DNA from: Pelotomaculum sp. UBA3103
GTDB taxonomy: Bacteria; Bacillota; Desulfotomaculia; Desulfotomaculales; Pelotomaculaceae
Direction: 5' to 3'
Assembly (NCBI GenBank): GCA_002365855.1
Contig: DFAP01000034.1
Span: 1 to 33,780 of the forward strand
DNA length: 33,780 bases
The notes under the pieces: generated by a model
The model's input: only the letters and a program-made list of their open reading frames with translations
Told to the model about the DNA's origin: nothing
Databases searched by the model: none
Made by a program: the position numbers and the translations under genes
Part shown: positions 1 to 8,274 of the stretch, piece by piece
How the letters are laid out: every line of letters begins with the position of its first letter
How positions within the stretch are numbered: the first letter of the stretch is position 1

Positions 1-17
1 TCTTGACATGGGGAGCA

Positions 18-1394
18 TCATACTCCTGCCCGGCTTTCCGCCCGGATATAGCCCCCGTGGAGATCCACCAGGTTTTTTACAATGCACAGGCCCAGTCCTG
101 TGCCTTCCTGTCCCCGGCGAGACTTGTCACCACGGTAAAACCTTTCAAAGATATACGGTAAATCTTCCTGGTTGATGCCGGCTCCCGTGTCTTTGATGAT
201 GAATTCCACCCACTCTTTTTGCTCCCTGACCTGGACGGCGACAGAACCCACATTTTCCGTGAAACGGAGGGCGTTACTAATAATATTGCCTACGATTTGC
301 CGGAAACGGTCCGGATCGGCCTGCACTTGTAACTGGGGGTCACAGTCAATAGTGATGGTGATATTATTATTCAGGCCTTGAGCCAGACCGGCGCTGCCCA
401 CGATTTTTTCAAGAGTGTCCCTGATGGAAATCGCTTTCTTGTTCAATTTGATATTGCCGCTCTGGATTTTTGCCAGCTCCAGGATGTCGCCGGTCAGCCG
501 CATGAGCCGCTGGGTTTCATCCTGCATGAGGCTCAAGTACTTGTGATACTGGGCTGGCTGGACAAGTCCGTCCAGCATACCCTGAACAAAACCGTTTATG
601 GAAGTTAAGGGGGTCCTGAGGTCGTGGGAAACGTTGCCAATAAATTCACGGCGCATATTTTCCGTAGATTCCAATTGTTTTTTCATATAATTGAAACTGT
701 CAGCCAACCTCTCCAACTCGTCCCCTGTATGAACGGCCAGGTCCTGGGCGGCCTCACCGGCTGCCAGCTGGCGCGCGGCCCGTTCCATCTCCCGGATAGG
801 CCTGGAAATGCGGGCGGCCGTAATAAAGATAAAGAAAAAACTTATGATTATGGCCGCCAGGGCTGTCCCGGCGATTAAGGAGTTTATCTTTACCAGGTAA
901 GTAGTTATTTCGCTTAGTGGAGAAAAGATAAGCACGGCTCCGATAATCTGCTGATCAACCCTAAGGGGTGTCCCTTTAAATACGACCTCAGTATCAAGAA
1001 TTTTGGAAAATAGCTTTTTCCGGTAGATATTTTCACCCTCCAGTATTTTCTGTAAATCCTCCAGCAGGTAGCCTTCCGCGAGTTCTGCTTCCAACTGCCT
1101 GTTCTGGGAATTGTACAGGGTGGTTTTGTCCACCTTGAGGGCATAAATGGTGGAATCGGTGATATAACCGAGGTTATCCAGGGCTATTTGCAATTCATTC
1201 TGACTCAGCTCACCCTGGTAATACCTGTCCACTACACTTTCCACTTTTAGAGCGGCGGCGCTGAGAACCCTGTCCTTTTCCATAAAAATATACCGCTTAA
1301 AACCGTGGGACAGGAGCATAGCCAGACTTCCGGTTACCAGGATGGTTAGAAGGAGATAAGTTGCCAGTAGGCGGGTGAAAATACTTTTATACAC
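18..1394 (-). CDS. Sensor histidine kinase, HAMP/HisKA type
   Basis: Membrane sensor kinase that should phosphorylate the response regulator encoded just upstream. From the chosen start it has a first membrane segment at about residues 9-28, an extracytoplasmic region to about 155, a second membrane segment at about 168-195, a HAMP linker, a HisKA box with phospho-accepting His257 in NVSHDLRTPL, an N box (NIISNALRF), DTGAGI and GTGLGLCIVKNLVDLHGG. I chose GTG at 1394 because it overlaps the TAG stop of the regulator gene by one base and has a GGAGGT ribosome site a few bases upstream; a longer reading frame starting at 1454 lies inside the regulator gene. The two are therefore translationally coupled. 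Oddity: the protein ends at ESRAGV, without the usual final G-x-G-S-x-F strand region; the next bases could encode MLPMSR in another frame, which suggests a small deletion or frameshift. The ligand is unknown. It resembles PhoR/ResE-type kinases, but the pathway cannot be assigned. Confidence 0.9.
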   Translation of the reverse strand: MYKSIFTRLLATYLLLTILVTGSLAMLLSHGFKRYIFMEKDRVLSAAALKVESVVDRYYQGELSQNELQIALDNLGYITDSTIYALKVDKTTLYNSQNRQLEAELAEGYLLEDLQKILEGENIYRKKLFSKILDTEVVFKGTPLRVDQQIIGAVLIFSPLSEITTYLVKINSLIAGTALAAIIISFFFIFITAARISRPIREMERAARQLAAGEAAQDLAVHTGDELERLADSFNYMKKQLESTENMRREFIGNVSHDLRTPLTSINGFVQGMLDGLVQPAQYHKYLSLMQDETQRLMRLTGDILELAKIQSGNIKLNKKAISIRDTLEKIVGSAGLAQGLNNNITITIDCDPQLQVQADPDRFRQIVGNIISNALRFTENVGSVAVQVREQKEWVEFIIKDTGAGINQEDLPYIFERFYRGDKSRRGQEGTGLGLCIVKNLVDLHGGYIRAESRAGV

Positions 1395-2080
1395 TAGAAA
1401 ACCTCCATTTTGTACCCTACGCCCCAGACTGTTTTGATTTTGCAAGCATCGCAATTTTTCTCAATTTTTTCACGGAGCCGGTTGATATGGACGTCAACAG
1501 TACGGGTATCTCCTTCATAACTGTAGTCCCAGACCTTCTCCAGGAGCAGTTCCCGGGAAAAAACGATATTCTTGTTAAGCAGTAAAAAATAAAGGAGTTG
1601 GATTTCTTTGGGTTTCAGATCTACTATCGACCCGTTAATCCTTACTTCATACTTGAGAATGTCTATAGATAGATTACCTGCCTTGAGAAGGCTATCTTGT
1701 GTGCCGCTGCTCTGACCTTTTGGCTTCAGGCGAATCTTTACCCGCGCCACTAGTTCCCTGGGCTCAAAGGGCTTTACCAGGTAGTCGTCAGCCCCCAGTT
1801 CAAAGCCCTGGACCTTATCTTCCACCATGTCCCGGGCGGTTAAAAAGATGATGGGGACTTGGCTCTTCTGTCTGATCAGCCGGCACACCTCCCAGCCGTT
1901 GATTACAGGCAGCATCACATCCAAAAGGACCAGGTCCGGATTTTCCTTCTTTAATACATCCAGGGCTTCACTGCCGTCATGGCTGAAAAACAGCTGATAA
2001 CCCTGGCTTGTGAGATAGAGATTTATGAGCTCGCAAATATTATGATCATCGTCCACTACCAGGATTTTCTCTCCAGGCAT
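1394..2080 (-). CDS. OmpR/PhoB-family response regulator
   Basis: Cytoplasmic two-component transcription factor of 228 residues, the usual length for the family. The receiver domain (about 1-120) has the acidic pocket VVDDD (residues 8-12), phospho-acceptor Asp54 in LLDVMLP, the T/S switch in FLTA, and the conserved lysine in YLVKPF. The C-terminal winged helix (about 130-225) ends in DTRTVDVHINRLREKIE followed by KTVWGVGYKME, the OmpR signature. The ATG at 2080 is preceded by AGGTGATTTT. It is the first gene of a two-gene operon with the kinase and is divergent from the glycosyltransferase at 2442. The regulon is unknown; similarity to PhoB, ResD and WalR types does not distinguish between them. 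Confidence 0.95.
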   Translation of the reverse strand: MPGEKILVVDDDHNICELINLYLTSQGYQLFFSHDGSEALDVLKKENPDLVLLDVMLPVINGWEVCRLIRQKSQVPIIFLTARDMVEDKVQGFELGADDYLVKPFEPRELVARVKIRLKPKGQSSGTQDSLLKAGNLSIDILKYEVRINGSIVDLKPKEIQLLYFLLLNKNIVFSRELLLEKVWDYSYEGDTRTVDVHINRLREKIEKNCDACKIKTVWGVGYKMEVF

Positions 2081-2223
2081 AAAATCACCTCTGTGTCGTG
2101 GGAAATATTATCATAAGCATTCTCAACCTCTATTTTACTTAATAACTCTTGATAATAAAATGCCAAAAAAACCAGTTGTTCCTTTAAGGCACATCTATAC
2201 AACCCTGAAGTATCATTCCTGGT

Positions 2224-2361
2224 AAAAAACGCCCATTGGGCGATACCCTTCGGGGCAGTTGTTTAGGCTTCAACCGCACAATAAAAAGGTCTTAAAAATC
2301 CGACCCTGCAGGTGGTGGACGGTCCTCCTATAACTCCCAACCTGAAAAGACAGGTTTTTTT
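2224..2361. other. Structured intergenic region with opposing terminators
   Basis: This gene-free stretch between two divergent genes is dense in hairpins. On the plus strand: CGCCC-ATT-GGGCG (2230-2242), CCC-TTCG-GGG (about 2246-2255, a UUCG tetraloop), GTTG...CAAC (about 2258-2275) and GGTC...GACC (about 2288-2305). It ends in AACCTG-AAAAGA-CAGGTT plus a T run (2339-2361), a good plus-strand intrinsic terminator. Read on the minus strand, the first hairpin is followed by six T and is itself a terminator (2224-2242). A small RNA, or an attenuated leader for the glycosyltransferase, is possible. I could not match it to a known riboswitch class. Confidence 0.35.
2339..2361 (+). terminator. Intrinsic terminator ahead of the glycosyltransferase gene
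   Basis: Perfect 6-bp stem AACCTG/CAGGTT with an AAAAGA loop, followed by a run of seven T counted from the stem end. It lies 80 bp upstream of the glycosyltransferase start, so it ends either a leader RNA or an unannotated small RNA. Confidence 0.65.
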
Positions 2362-2368
2362 ACACCAA

Positions 2369-2413
2369 TGTCGAATATTGTCGAATGCTCCTATTAATAT
2401 TTTTATCTATGAT
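2369..2413 (+). promoter_or_regulatory. Tandem Spo0A-like boxes and candidate promoter
   Basis: Two perfect TGTCGAA heptamers (2369-2375 and 2379-2385) lie in direct repeat exactly 10 bp apart, one helical turn. This matches the 0A-box consensus known for Spo0A. A TATGAT candidate -10 follows at 2408-2413, so box 2 falls at the -35 position, the layout known for Spo0A-activated sigma-A promoters. The inference is that the downstream glycosyltransferase is under Spo0A control. Confidence 0.55.
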
Positions 2414-2441
2414 TTCAATTAGTGTATACAGGAGGGTTCGG

Positions 2442-3578
2442 ATGAATATTGCCATGTTTTCTGATAGCTACTATCCCTACGTTAGCGGGGTTGTACGCTC
2501 CATTGAATTATTCAGGCATGAGCTTCAGCAACTTGGTCACAATGTTTACATTTTTGCACCGTCTTATCGCCGGCAAAAAGAAGAGGAGGGGATATTCCGC
2601 TTTCCTTCCATAAACGCCCCCACCATTAAAGATTTTTCCCTGGCCCTGCCCTTTGCGCCGGGAGTCGGAAAAATGATCCGGGACCTGAAAATCGATCTGA
2701 TCCACTGCCATTCCCCGTTCCTGTTGGGCAATGTGGGAGCGCGCACGGCCAAGCGTCACAACCTGCCATTAGTGTTTACCCACCACACCCTGTACGATCT
2801 CTATGTGCATTACATACCGCTATTTCCGGACCTGGCCCGAAAGCTGGTGTTAGGTTTTGTACGCAAGTTTTGCAATAATTGCAACCTGGTAATTACTCCC
2901 ACTAAAATGTTAGCAGAGCGACTACGGGAACTCGGTATAACTGTACCCATGCAAGCCATCCCCACCGGCCTTAAACTGGAGGAGTTTGCCAACCCGGACC
3001 CGGATTGGCTGCGCCGTGAATATGGTATTGGACCACAAGAAAAAGTGCTGCTTTGTGTGGCCAGATTCGGCAAAGAAAAAAACCTTGATATGGTTTTGGA
3101 AGCCTTCCGCATGATTAACCAGGCCTGCCCGGATTCACGCCTGTTCCTGGTGGGTATAGGCCCCTACGAAGAAGAGCTGCGGAAGATGACAGCCAGCATG
3201 GGCCTTGACTCCCGGGTAACCATCATTGGCCGCGCCCTGCCCCGCCGGACTCTAACCAACTACTATGCCGGTGCTGACCTATTCATCTATGCTGCTACTA
3301 CGGAAACCCAGGGCATTATCGTTAGTGAAGCCCATGCGGTGGGCCTTCCGGTGGTGGCTGTGGGAGCCAATGGAATCGCGGAAATGGTCAATGAAGGATT
3401 TGACGGTTTCCTAACCCCCCCATCGGCTGCGGCCCTGGCAGAAAGATCTTTGGACATTCTTCAAAACGATGAACTAAGACACCGCCTGGGCAACCAGGCC
3501 AGAGAGACGGCCAAACAAATCAGCGCAGTGGCCACCGCTGCAAGAATGGCCAAAGCCTATCAAGTATTGCTGAACTAG
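2442..3578 (+). CDS. GT4-family glycosyltransferase
   Basis: Retaining GT-B fold glycosyltransferase of 378 residues. The N-terminal Rossmann half opens with MNIAMFSDSYYPYVSGVVRS (glycine-rich acceptor loop) and has FTHHTLYDLYVHYIP. The C-terminal donor-binding half has LLCVARFGKEKNLD and the family motif around TETQGIIVSEAHAVGLPVVAVGANGIAEMV, holding the E-x7-E catalytic pair. It resembles the group of 1,2-diacylglycerol 3-glucosyltransferases and phosphatidylinositol mannosyltransferases, so transfer of a sugar to a membrane lipid is a reasonable guess, but the substrate is unproven. The ATG at 2442 is preceded by AGGAGGG at 2430-2436; an in-frame start at 2385 would lack this ribosome site. 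It stands alone and is preceded by Spo0A-like boxes. Confidence 0.9.
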   Translation: MNIAMFSDSYYPYVSGVVRSIELFRHELQQLGHNVYIFAPSYRRQKEEEGIFRFPSINAPTIKDFSLALPFAPGVGKMIRDLKIDLIHCHSPFLLGNVGARTAKRHNLPLVFTHHTLYDLYVHYIPLFPDLARKLVLGFVRKFCNNCNLVITPTKMLAERLRELGITVPMQAIPTGLKLEEFANPDPDWLRREYGIGPQEKVLLCVARFGKEKNLDMVLEAFRMINQACPDSRLFLVGIGPYEEELRKMTASMGLDSRVTIIGRALPRRTLTNYYAGADLFIYAATTETQGIIVSEAHAVGLPVVAVGANGIAEMVNEGFDGFLTPPSAAALAERSLDILQNDELRHRLGNQARETAKQISAVATAARMAKAYQVLLN

Positions 3579-3604
3579 CATCTTTATACAAACTTGTAGT
3601 AAGT

Positions 3605-3839
3605 GGGGACGGTTCTTGCCTTGCCAGGTAAAATATGTAAAAGAGATGCTATTCAATTAACAATATAAATTCTTCGTTTACATTTAGCTGATTGGGGAAT
3701 TGTTCGGGAATAAAGCGAAAACGGAGTAAAGGAACGGGGATAACAAGCCAAGAAATGGGGACATCCCTCTATATTGGTGTTCCTCTGTGGTGAGGAATGT
3801 CCCCGATATGTTCGTCTGTGGTGAGGAATGTCCTCGATA
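3605..3839. repeat. Cluster of GGGGAC-type interspersed repeats
   Basis: Gene-free stretch after the glycosyltransferase. It holds GGGGACGGTTC (3605-3615), GGGGACATCC (3757-3766) and two direct copies of a 25-bp unit (3784-3808 and 3815-3839, 24 of 25 bases identical, period 31), each ending in GGAATGTCCYCGATA, the inverse of the GGGGACAT core. Related GAACCGTCCCC or GGGGACG cores recur at 12551 and in the last 250 bases. This looks like a small mobile or REP-like repeat family with no coding capacity. Confidence 0.6.
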
Positions 3840-3841
3840 AC

Positions 3842-4699
3842 CTAAAGAAATGATTTTTCTAAATCACGGTGTCCCTGTAAACCAATAAGCCTGTTGAATT
3901 CCGGGAACTCGACCATGCGGTTGCGACATTTAGCTGTGGTATCATCATTCCTGAGTGTTGCAAGCATATCGCTCACTGACCTGGTAGCGGCATATAGCGC
4001 TGAAGCCGGGTAAATAACAATTTTATAACCTATATCTTCGAGCTCTTTACCGGTCAGAAACGGTGTCTTGCCCCCTTCCACCATGTTTGCCAGAAGCGGT
4101 TTTTTAATCAGCCGGGCGATGTTTTTCATTTCATCGACAGATTGCGGGGCTTCAAAAAATATTACGTCGGCGCCTGCATCCACATAAGCCCTTGCCCGCT
4201 CAACCGCGTCATTAAAGCTGTTAACAGCCCGTGCATCGGTCCTGGCTATAATAACTGTATCCCCAAATATCCTGGCGTGAACGGCAGCCCGGATTTTAGC
4301 CACCATCTCATCTTTCGGAATTAATTCTTTCCCTTCCATGTGCCCGCAGCGCTTGGGGGAAACCTGATCTTCCAATTGTATACCGGCGCAGCCCGCCCGC
4401 TCGAATTCCTGTACAGTCCTGACTACATTTAAAACACCGCCATACCCGTTATCCGCATCGGCAATAAGCGGCACATCAACGGCTGCCGACATGTTTCTCG
4501 CCTGGGTCACTATTTCGGTCATTGTGACCAACCCTATATCCGGTTTGCCTAAAAGGCTTGCCGCCACCCCATAGCCCGTCAGATATACTGCCGGAAACCC
4601 GGCCATTTCCACCAATTTAGCCGACCAGGCGTCATATGCTCCCGGGGCACGTATTATACCGAGCTGGCTTAACAGCTCACGCAGTTTTTTGGCCTTCAT
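3842..4699 (-). CDS. Isocitrate lyase/PEP mutase superfamily enzyme
   Basis: TIM-barrel enzyme of 285 residues that makes or breaks a C-C (or C-P) bond next to a carboxylate. Seen: VYLTGYGVAASLLGKPDIGL at the N-terminus, the metal/substrate loop PLIADADNGYGG, and the active-site loop SPKRCGHMEGKELIPKDEMVAKI with the general-acid cysteine of the lyase branch (KRCGH). Also seen are IIARTDARAV and IFFEAPQS. The KRCGH cysteine argues for a lyase (methylisocitrate or 2,3-dimethylmalate lyase type) rather than PEP mutase or phosphonopyruvate hydrolase. No other methylcitrate-cycle or nicotinate-fermentation genes are nearby, so the substrate stays open. The ATG has an AGGAG site upstream. It is a single gene on the minus strand. 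Confidence 0.85.
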   Translation of the reverse strand: MKAKKLRELLSQLGIIRAPGAYDAWSAKLVEMAGFPAVYLTGYGVAASLLGKPDIGLVTMTEIVTQARNMSAAVDVPLIADADNGYGGVLNVVRTVQEFERAGCAGIQLEDQVSPKRCGHMEGKELIPKDEMVAKIRAAVHARIFGDTVIIARTDARAVNSFNDAVERARAYVDAGADVIFFEAPQSVDEMKNIARLIKKPLLANMVEGGKTPFLTGKELEDIGYKIVIYPASALYAATRSVSDMLATLRNDDTTAKCRNRMVEFPEFNRLIGLQGHRDLEKSFL

Positions 4700-4800
4700 A
4701 GATACTCCTAATATAAATTTATTTGATTTTATACCTGCCCATTATCTAATACTGCCATATTTCCCTAGTATTTTCTTCAAGACAGTTTTTACTCTTGCTT

Positions 4801-5045
4801 TTACAGGTCTTTGCAAAAATTAAGTCTCTGGTAAAACTCAAAGACCAGATATCCGGCTGTTTCATCACCACTATTTAACATCCCATGAGGTTCACCTGAC
4901 GCATAAAAGATCACGCTTTGCGGCCTGCCGCGCAGCTTGTAGGCCTGGATATACAAGACTTTATCCCCATTTTTTTCGGTTAGCTTAAACGTGCTAAAGC
5001 ATTGTAGGCAACTTGGTTAATTGTAAAATTTTCAACATTAAACAT
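4801..5045 (-). pseudogene. Frameshifted small gene of unknown function
   Basis: Two minus-strand frames join into one plausible protein of about 80 residues. The first, ATG at 5045 behind a weak GGAAGG site, reads MFNVENFTINQVAYNALARLS and then stops. A second frame, open from 5016 to the TAA at 4801, continues FSTFKLTEKNGDKVLYIQ and then AYKLRGRPQSVIFYASGEPH, ending in YQRLNFCKDL. The composition of the second part is clearly protein-like, and it has no start codon of its own near its beginning. The frames differ by the equivalent of one missing base at about 4985-5000. The family is not recognised. Either the gene is decaying or the base is a sequencing error. Confidence 0.5.
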
Positions 5046-5280
5046 AAAAGTCCTTCCCAAATTACCCATTGCAACTATTGACAGCGAGACCAGTTTTCAG
5101 CTATTACGCGGCATATGTACTGCAAGAAACCATCAAATATGTTAAAATAAGTTTATGGAAAAACTTTAACATACCGTGTTTTAAGAGTCGAACACCGCTT
5201 CCTTAACGAAGTTTCACGAGTTACCGCATACTGCCCTGCATTTTTCAACTAACTAAATATGAAGCGAGGAGTGATTTTTA

Positions 5281-6507
5281 ATGAAAAAAGTGTTCATTTG
5301 CTGTTTTGTTTTGATCTTAGTCCTAATTACATCCAGCCTGTCCATGGGAAATGATTTAAGCGAGTTGATAAAGGTCCACAGAAACAAGGTAATACTCGAA
5401 GTGAACTCTATCAGGGTTACCACAGACAATTTTCTATACAATGGGACCACGTATGTTCCAATCCGTGCGGTTTCCGAGCTTTTAGGCAAGGATGTAGGCT
5501 GGAATGCGTATACCAATGTTGCCAGCATCAATGAAATCAAGTACGAAAAAGAACCGCTTTCAAGGCTTCTCCCGGACAAAACCGGTTATAAATGGATATA
5601 CGAAGGTTTTGCGGAATATGGTCACCAGATGGAGCTTGATAGGATAATCGATGAACCGCAAAAGAGGATATATTCGATTAGCGGTGAAGTCGGCGATCCA
5701 TCCGGTGGAGAAAGCACAATAGACAGAAATATAAGCATAAAATATACTATTGAGGAAAACCGGCTTATTCAGGAAAAAACCGAACATGCGATGCTTGACT
5801 CAAAATACAATAAGCTTATCTTAATAAAAACCCCTCTTACAGTTGGGACATTTTGGTCTGAAACGGTGGTTGATAAAAGCGGCAAGAAAACTCTAATAAA
5901 TTCGCTTATTAAAAAGGCTGAATTGACCGATGACAACAAGATGAAATATACCGTAAAATATGAGGACACAAACTCCGGTTATTATGAAGAAAGAATAATA
6001 AAAGAGGGAGCCGGGGTCATTGCCTTTGAAAAGCTTCTTGAGCTGGAGGATTCCAGTTTTCCGGTGAGTTATTTCACGTATGTCAGCGGAGACCTTAACA
6101 CTATTCAGCTTAAATTATACTTCCCCGATAATAATGCAGAAAAAGTTCATCTGGAGAAAAGGGATGTGCTGGTTGCAGATGCCCAGACGGCAAGGGCAGT
6201 CGTCAAAGCGCTGATCAATGGTCCCTCAGGAAGCGGCCTGAATCCTTCAATCCCTGAAGGCACAAGACTATTGAATATTTATATACAGAACGGAACATGC
6301 TATGTTGATTTTTCGAGGGAATTTATAGTAAATCACTCCGGCGGCAGCGCCGGTGAATTGATGACCCTGGCATCCATAGTCAATTCCCTTACTGAATTCA
6401 ATACTATTGACCGGGTACAGATACTTGTAGAGGGCAAATCCGGTGAAACACTTGGACACATTCTTCTTGCCCAGCCCTTTGAAAGAATGGCTGATTTAAT
6501 CGGATAG
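5281..6507 (+). CDS. Secreted stalk-domain protein with C-terminal GerMN domain
   Basis: Exported protein of 408 residues. A signal peptide (MKKVFICCFVLILVLITSSLSMG) is followed by a short copper-amine-oxidase-N type domain at about residues 30-85 (VNSIRVTTDNFLYNGTTYVPIRAVSELLGKDVGWN). A beta-rich middle region of unknown role follows. The GerMN domain is at about 280-400: VHLEKRDVLVADAQTARAVVKALINGP, then EGTRLLNIYIQNGTCYVDFSREF and NSLTEFNTIDRVQILVEGK. GerMN is named after the sporulation/germination protein GerM and probably binds cell wall or partner proteins. GAGGAG lies about 10 bases before the ATG. It is a single gene, ending before a strong terminator at 6611. A role at the cell or spore surface is inferred. 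Confidence 0.85.
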   Translation: MKKVFICCFVLILVLITSSLSMGNDLSELIKVHRNKVILEVNSIRVTTDNFLYNGTTYVPIRAVSELLGKDVGWNAYTNVASINEIKYEKEPLSRLLPDKTGYKWIYEGFAEYGHQMELDRIIDEPQKRIYSISGEVGDPSGGESTIDRNISIKYTIEENRLIQEKTEHAMLDSKYNKLILIKTPLTVGTFWSETVVDKSGKKTLINSLIKKAELTDDNKMKYTVKYEDTNSGYYEERIIKEGAGVIAFEKLLELEDSSFPVSYFTYVSGDLNTIQLKLYFPDNNAEKVHLEKRDVLVADAQTARAVVKALINGPSGSGLNPSIPEGTRLLNIYIQNGTCYVDFSREFIVNHSGGSAGELMTLASIVNSLTEFNTIDRVQILVEGKSGETLGHILLAQPFERMADLIG

Positions 6508-6610
6508 TTCAGTTTGGTTGACAAAGTCTGACGGCGCTCAATGTCGCACACTCACTATCGCACATATCCAGCGAGGATACGATGGTCAAGCCAGGTTTTT
6601 GTGGGAAGTT

Positions 6611-6652
6611 AAGAAGGGATAGGCGAATAAAGCATCTATCCCTTCTTCTTTT
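6611..6652 (+). terminator. Strong intrinsic terminator, repeat copy 1
   Basis: Perfect 12-bp stem AAGAAGGGATAG/CTATCCCTTCTT (6611-6622 and 6636-6647) followed by CTTTTAT. A second hairpin at 11126 shares the AGGGATAG/CTATCCCT stem, the T tract and the following TTTTATRCGGCG. The rest of 6508-6864 holds no gene I can support; it carries this hairpin and, near its end, the TetR-type operator. Confidence 0.75.
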
Positions 6653-6813
6653 ATACGGCGTGCAACATGGATTGGAACAGAAGCAAACAGATTGCGACAG
6701 GGACGGCGGACTGTGCGATGGGCTCTAACTGGTAAGCGGTTTTCCATATTTCCTGGCGGGTAAAGACCCGTTAGTTGACTTGGCCGCAAAACCCGAATAC
6801 AATGTTACTTATA

Positions 6814-6833
6814 AAATGAATTTTGGTTCATTT
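6814..6833. promoter_or_regulatory. TetR-type operator upstream of tetR
   Basis: Perfect inverted repeat AAATGAA-N6-TTCATTT, 31 bp upstream of the TetR start. The same 20-bp arrangement (same arms, same 6-bp spacer) occurs at 10086-10105 in front of the substrate-binding lipoprotein gene. This argues for autoregulation and shared control. Confidence 0.75.
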
Positions 6834-6864
6834 ATATACATCATAAACTCAGAGGTGATTTCCC

Positions 6865-7473
6865 GTGGCATACAGGCAGACAAACAAAGTAAAAGAGAAA
6901 CTGGATCACAAAAAAAGGGAAATTATTAAGACCGCGCGGGAAGTGTTTGCGGAAAACAGCTATCAGGGAACATCGATAAAAACTGTGGCCAAGAAAGCAA
7001 AAATTGCCACAGGGACTCTTTATCTTTATTTTACAAACAAAGAATCCTTAATTAACATGATTGTCGATGAAATGTTCAGTGAGCTTCTGGGATGCATCAA
7101 GGATGAGCGGGCTATGTACACGGACGGCTTTGACAAGTTGCAGGCATCCATGGAGGCCTGTATTAAGGTTTTTATTAAAGAAAAAAACATGGCTAAAATC
7201 CTTTTGATTCAGGTCCCCGGAGTCAACAACGCTTTTAACTCCCGCTTGATTGAAATAGAAAACGAGCTGATCAAGCTGACCAAAGAAGATCTTGACGAAC
7301 TGAAAACCCAGGGGAGGCTGAGCGGTGATGATACGCTGGTCAGCGCCATGGCTTTTGTGGGAAGCTTCCGGCAGGTAATCATCAACTGGCTCAGGGAAGA
7401 AAAACCTGAAAATCTGGAAGAAGCTTTTGCGACACTCATGAGATATAATCTTAGAGGACTAGGAAAAGCCTGA
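6865..7473 (+). CDS. TetR/AcrR-family transcriptional regulator
   Basis: Ligand-responsive repressor of 202 residues. The N-terminal helix-turn-helix is at about residues 18-62 (REIIKTAREVFAENSYQGTSI, then KTVAKKAKIATGTLYLYFTNKESL); the C-terminal helical domain should bind a small molecule. The GTG at 6865 is preceded by AGAGGTGAT. It lies 18 bp upstream of the ABC ATPase gene and probably forms an operon with it and the permease. The operator at 6814 suggests autoregulation, and the matching operator at 10080 suggests that it also controls the binding protein. The effector is unknown and may be the imported substrate. Confidence 0.93.
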   Translation: MAYRQTNKVKEKLDHKKREIIKTAREVFAENSYQGTSIKTVAKKAKIATGTLYLYFTNKESLINMIVDEMFSELLGCIKDERAMYTDGFDKLQASMEACIKVFIKEKNMAKILLIQVPGVNNAFNSRLIEIENELIKLTKEDLDELKTQGRLSGDDTLVSAMAFVGSFRQVIINWLREEKPENLEEAFATLMRYNLRGLGKA

Positions 7474-7491
7474 ATAATTTCCGGCGGGGAA

Positions 7492-8274
7492 ATGATGAAG
7501 ATGAACAATGACTATCTCTCAATTAAATCATTGAAAGTTGAATATATGCAAAACGGACAGGCGCTTACCGCGCTGGAGTCGGTTGATTTATCCCTCCCCC
7601 AGGGTAAAACAGGGGTTATTATTGGCCCCTCCGGATGCGGCAAGAGCACTCTTCTAAATGTACTGGCCGGTTTGAATCCCCGTTATTCCGGCAGAGTTAT
7701 GATAGATGGCCGGACACCCGAGGGCGGAGGAGAAACAGCGTTAATCTTACAGGATTACGGCTTACTTCCCTGGAAGACAGTCTGGGATAATGTGATTTTG
7801 GGAATGCAGCTTAGAAAAAAGACTCACCGGGCAACCAAAACAGCGGCGGAAGCAGTTCTGGACAAATTAGGCCTTTTGCCTATGGCCAGGAGGTACCCGG
7901 CCCAACTGAGCGGGGGCCAAAGACAGCGTGTCGCCATTGCCCGGGCTTTAATCCTGGACCCCAAGCTACTCCTCATGGACGAGCCCTTCTCTTCCCTGGA
8001 TGCCTTGACCCGGGAAGAAATTCAGGATTTTCTCCTGAAGATTTGGGAGGAAACCCAACTGACTATTTTGCTGATTACCCACAACATTGAGGAGGCCGTG
8101 TTCCTGGGGCAAAAGATTTTTATCATGTCCCCCTGCCCGGGAAAAATAGAACAGGCAGTGGACAACATAATGGCTGGGGATTACAACCTGCGGGGACGTG
8201 TCCAGTTCCTGGAGATGTGCAGTTTTCTGCGCTCATTCCTGCACAGGAGGGGAAACTATGGGATGGGTGCTTAA
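7492..8274 (+). CDS. Nitrate/sulfonate/taurine-type ABC importer ATPase
   Basis: Cytoplasmic ATPase of 260 residues of the SsuB/TauB/NrtD group. Walker A is GPSGCGKST at about residues 43-51, the Q loop is LQDYGLLPW, the signature [15 protein letters not shown], Walker [13 protein letters not shown], and the switch histidine is in [11 protein letters not shown]. The Q-loop context and the EEAV switch region are typical of this importer group. It starts at one of three closely spaced ATG codons (7492, 7495 or 7501) behind a G-rich site, and overlaps the permease gene by 17 bases. The substrate cannot be read from the ATPase. Confidence 0.92.
   Translation: MMKMNNDYLSIKSLKVEYMQNGQALTALESVDLSLPQGKTGVIIGPSGCGKSTLLNVLAGLNPRYSGRVMIDGRTPEGGGETALILQDYGLLPWKTVWDNVILGMQLRKKTHRATKTAAEAVLDKLGLLPMARRYPAQLSGGQRQRVAIARALILDPKLLLMDEPFSSLDALTREEIQDFLLKIWEETQLTILLITHNIEEAVFLGQKIFIMSPCPGKIEQAVDNIMAGDYNLRGRVQFLEMCSFLRSFLHRRGNYGMGA

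Noticed and set aside
2224..2361. Cobalamin, glycine or T-box riboswitch
   Set aside because: Some short matches (CTGCCCC, GGTGG) exist, but the order and conserved cores do not fit any of these classes.
6586..6789. 67-residue minus-strand gene upstream of tetR
   Set aside because: It crosses the strong terminator hairpin, has no ribosome site, and matches no family.
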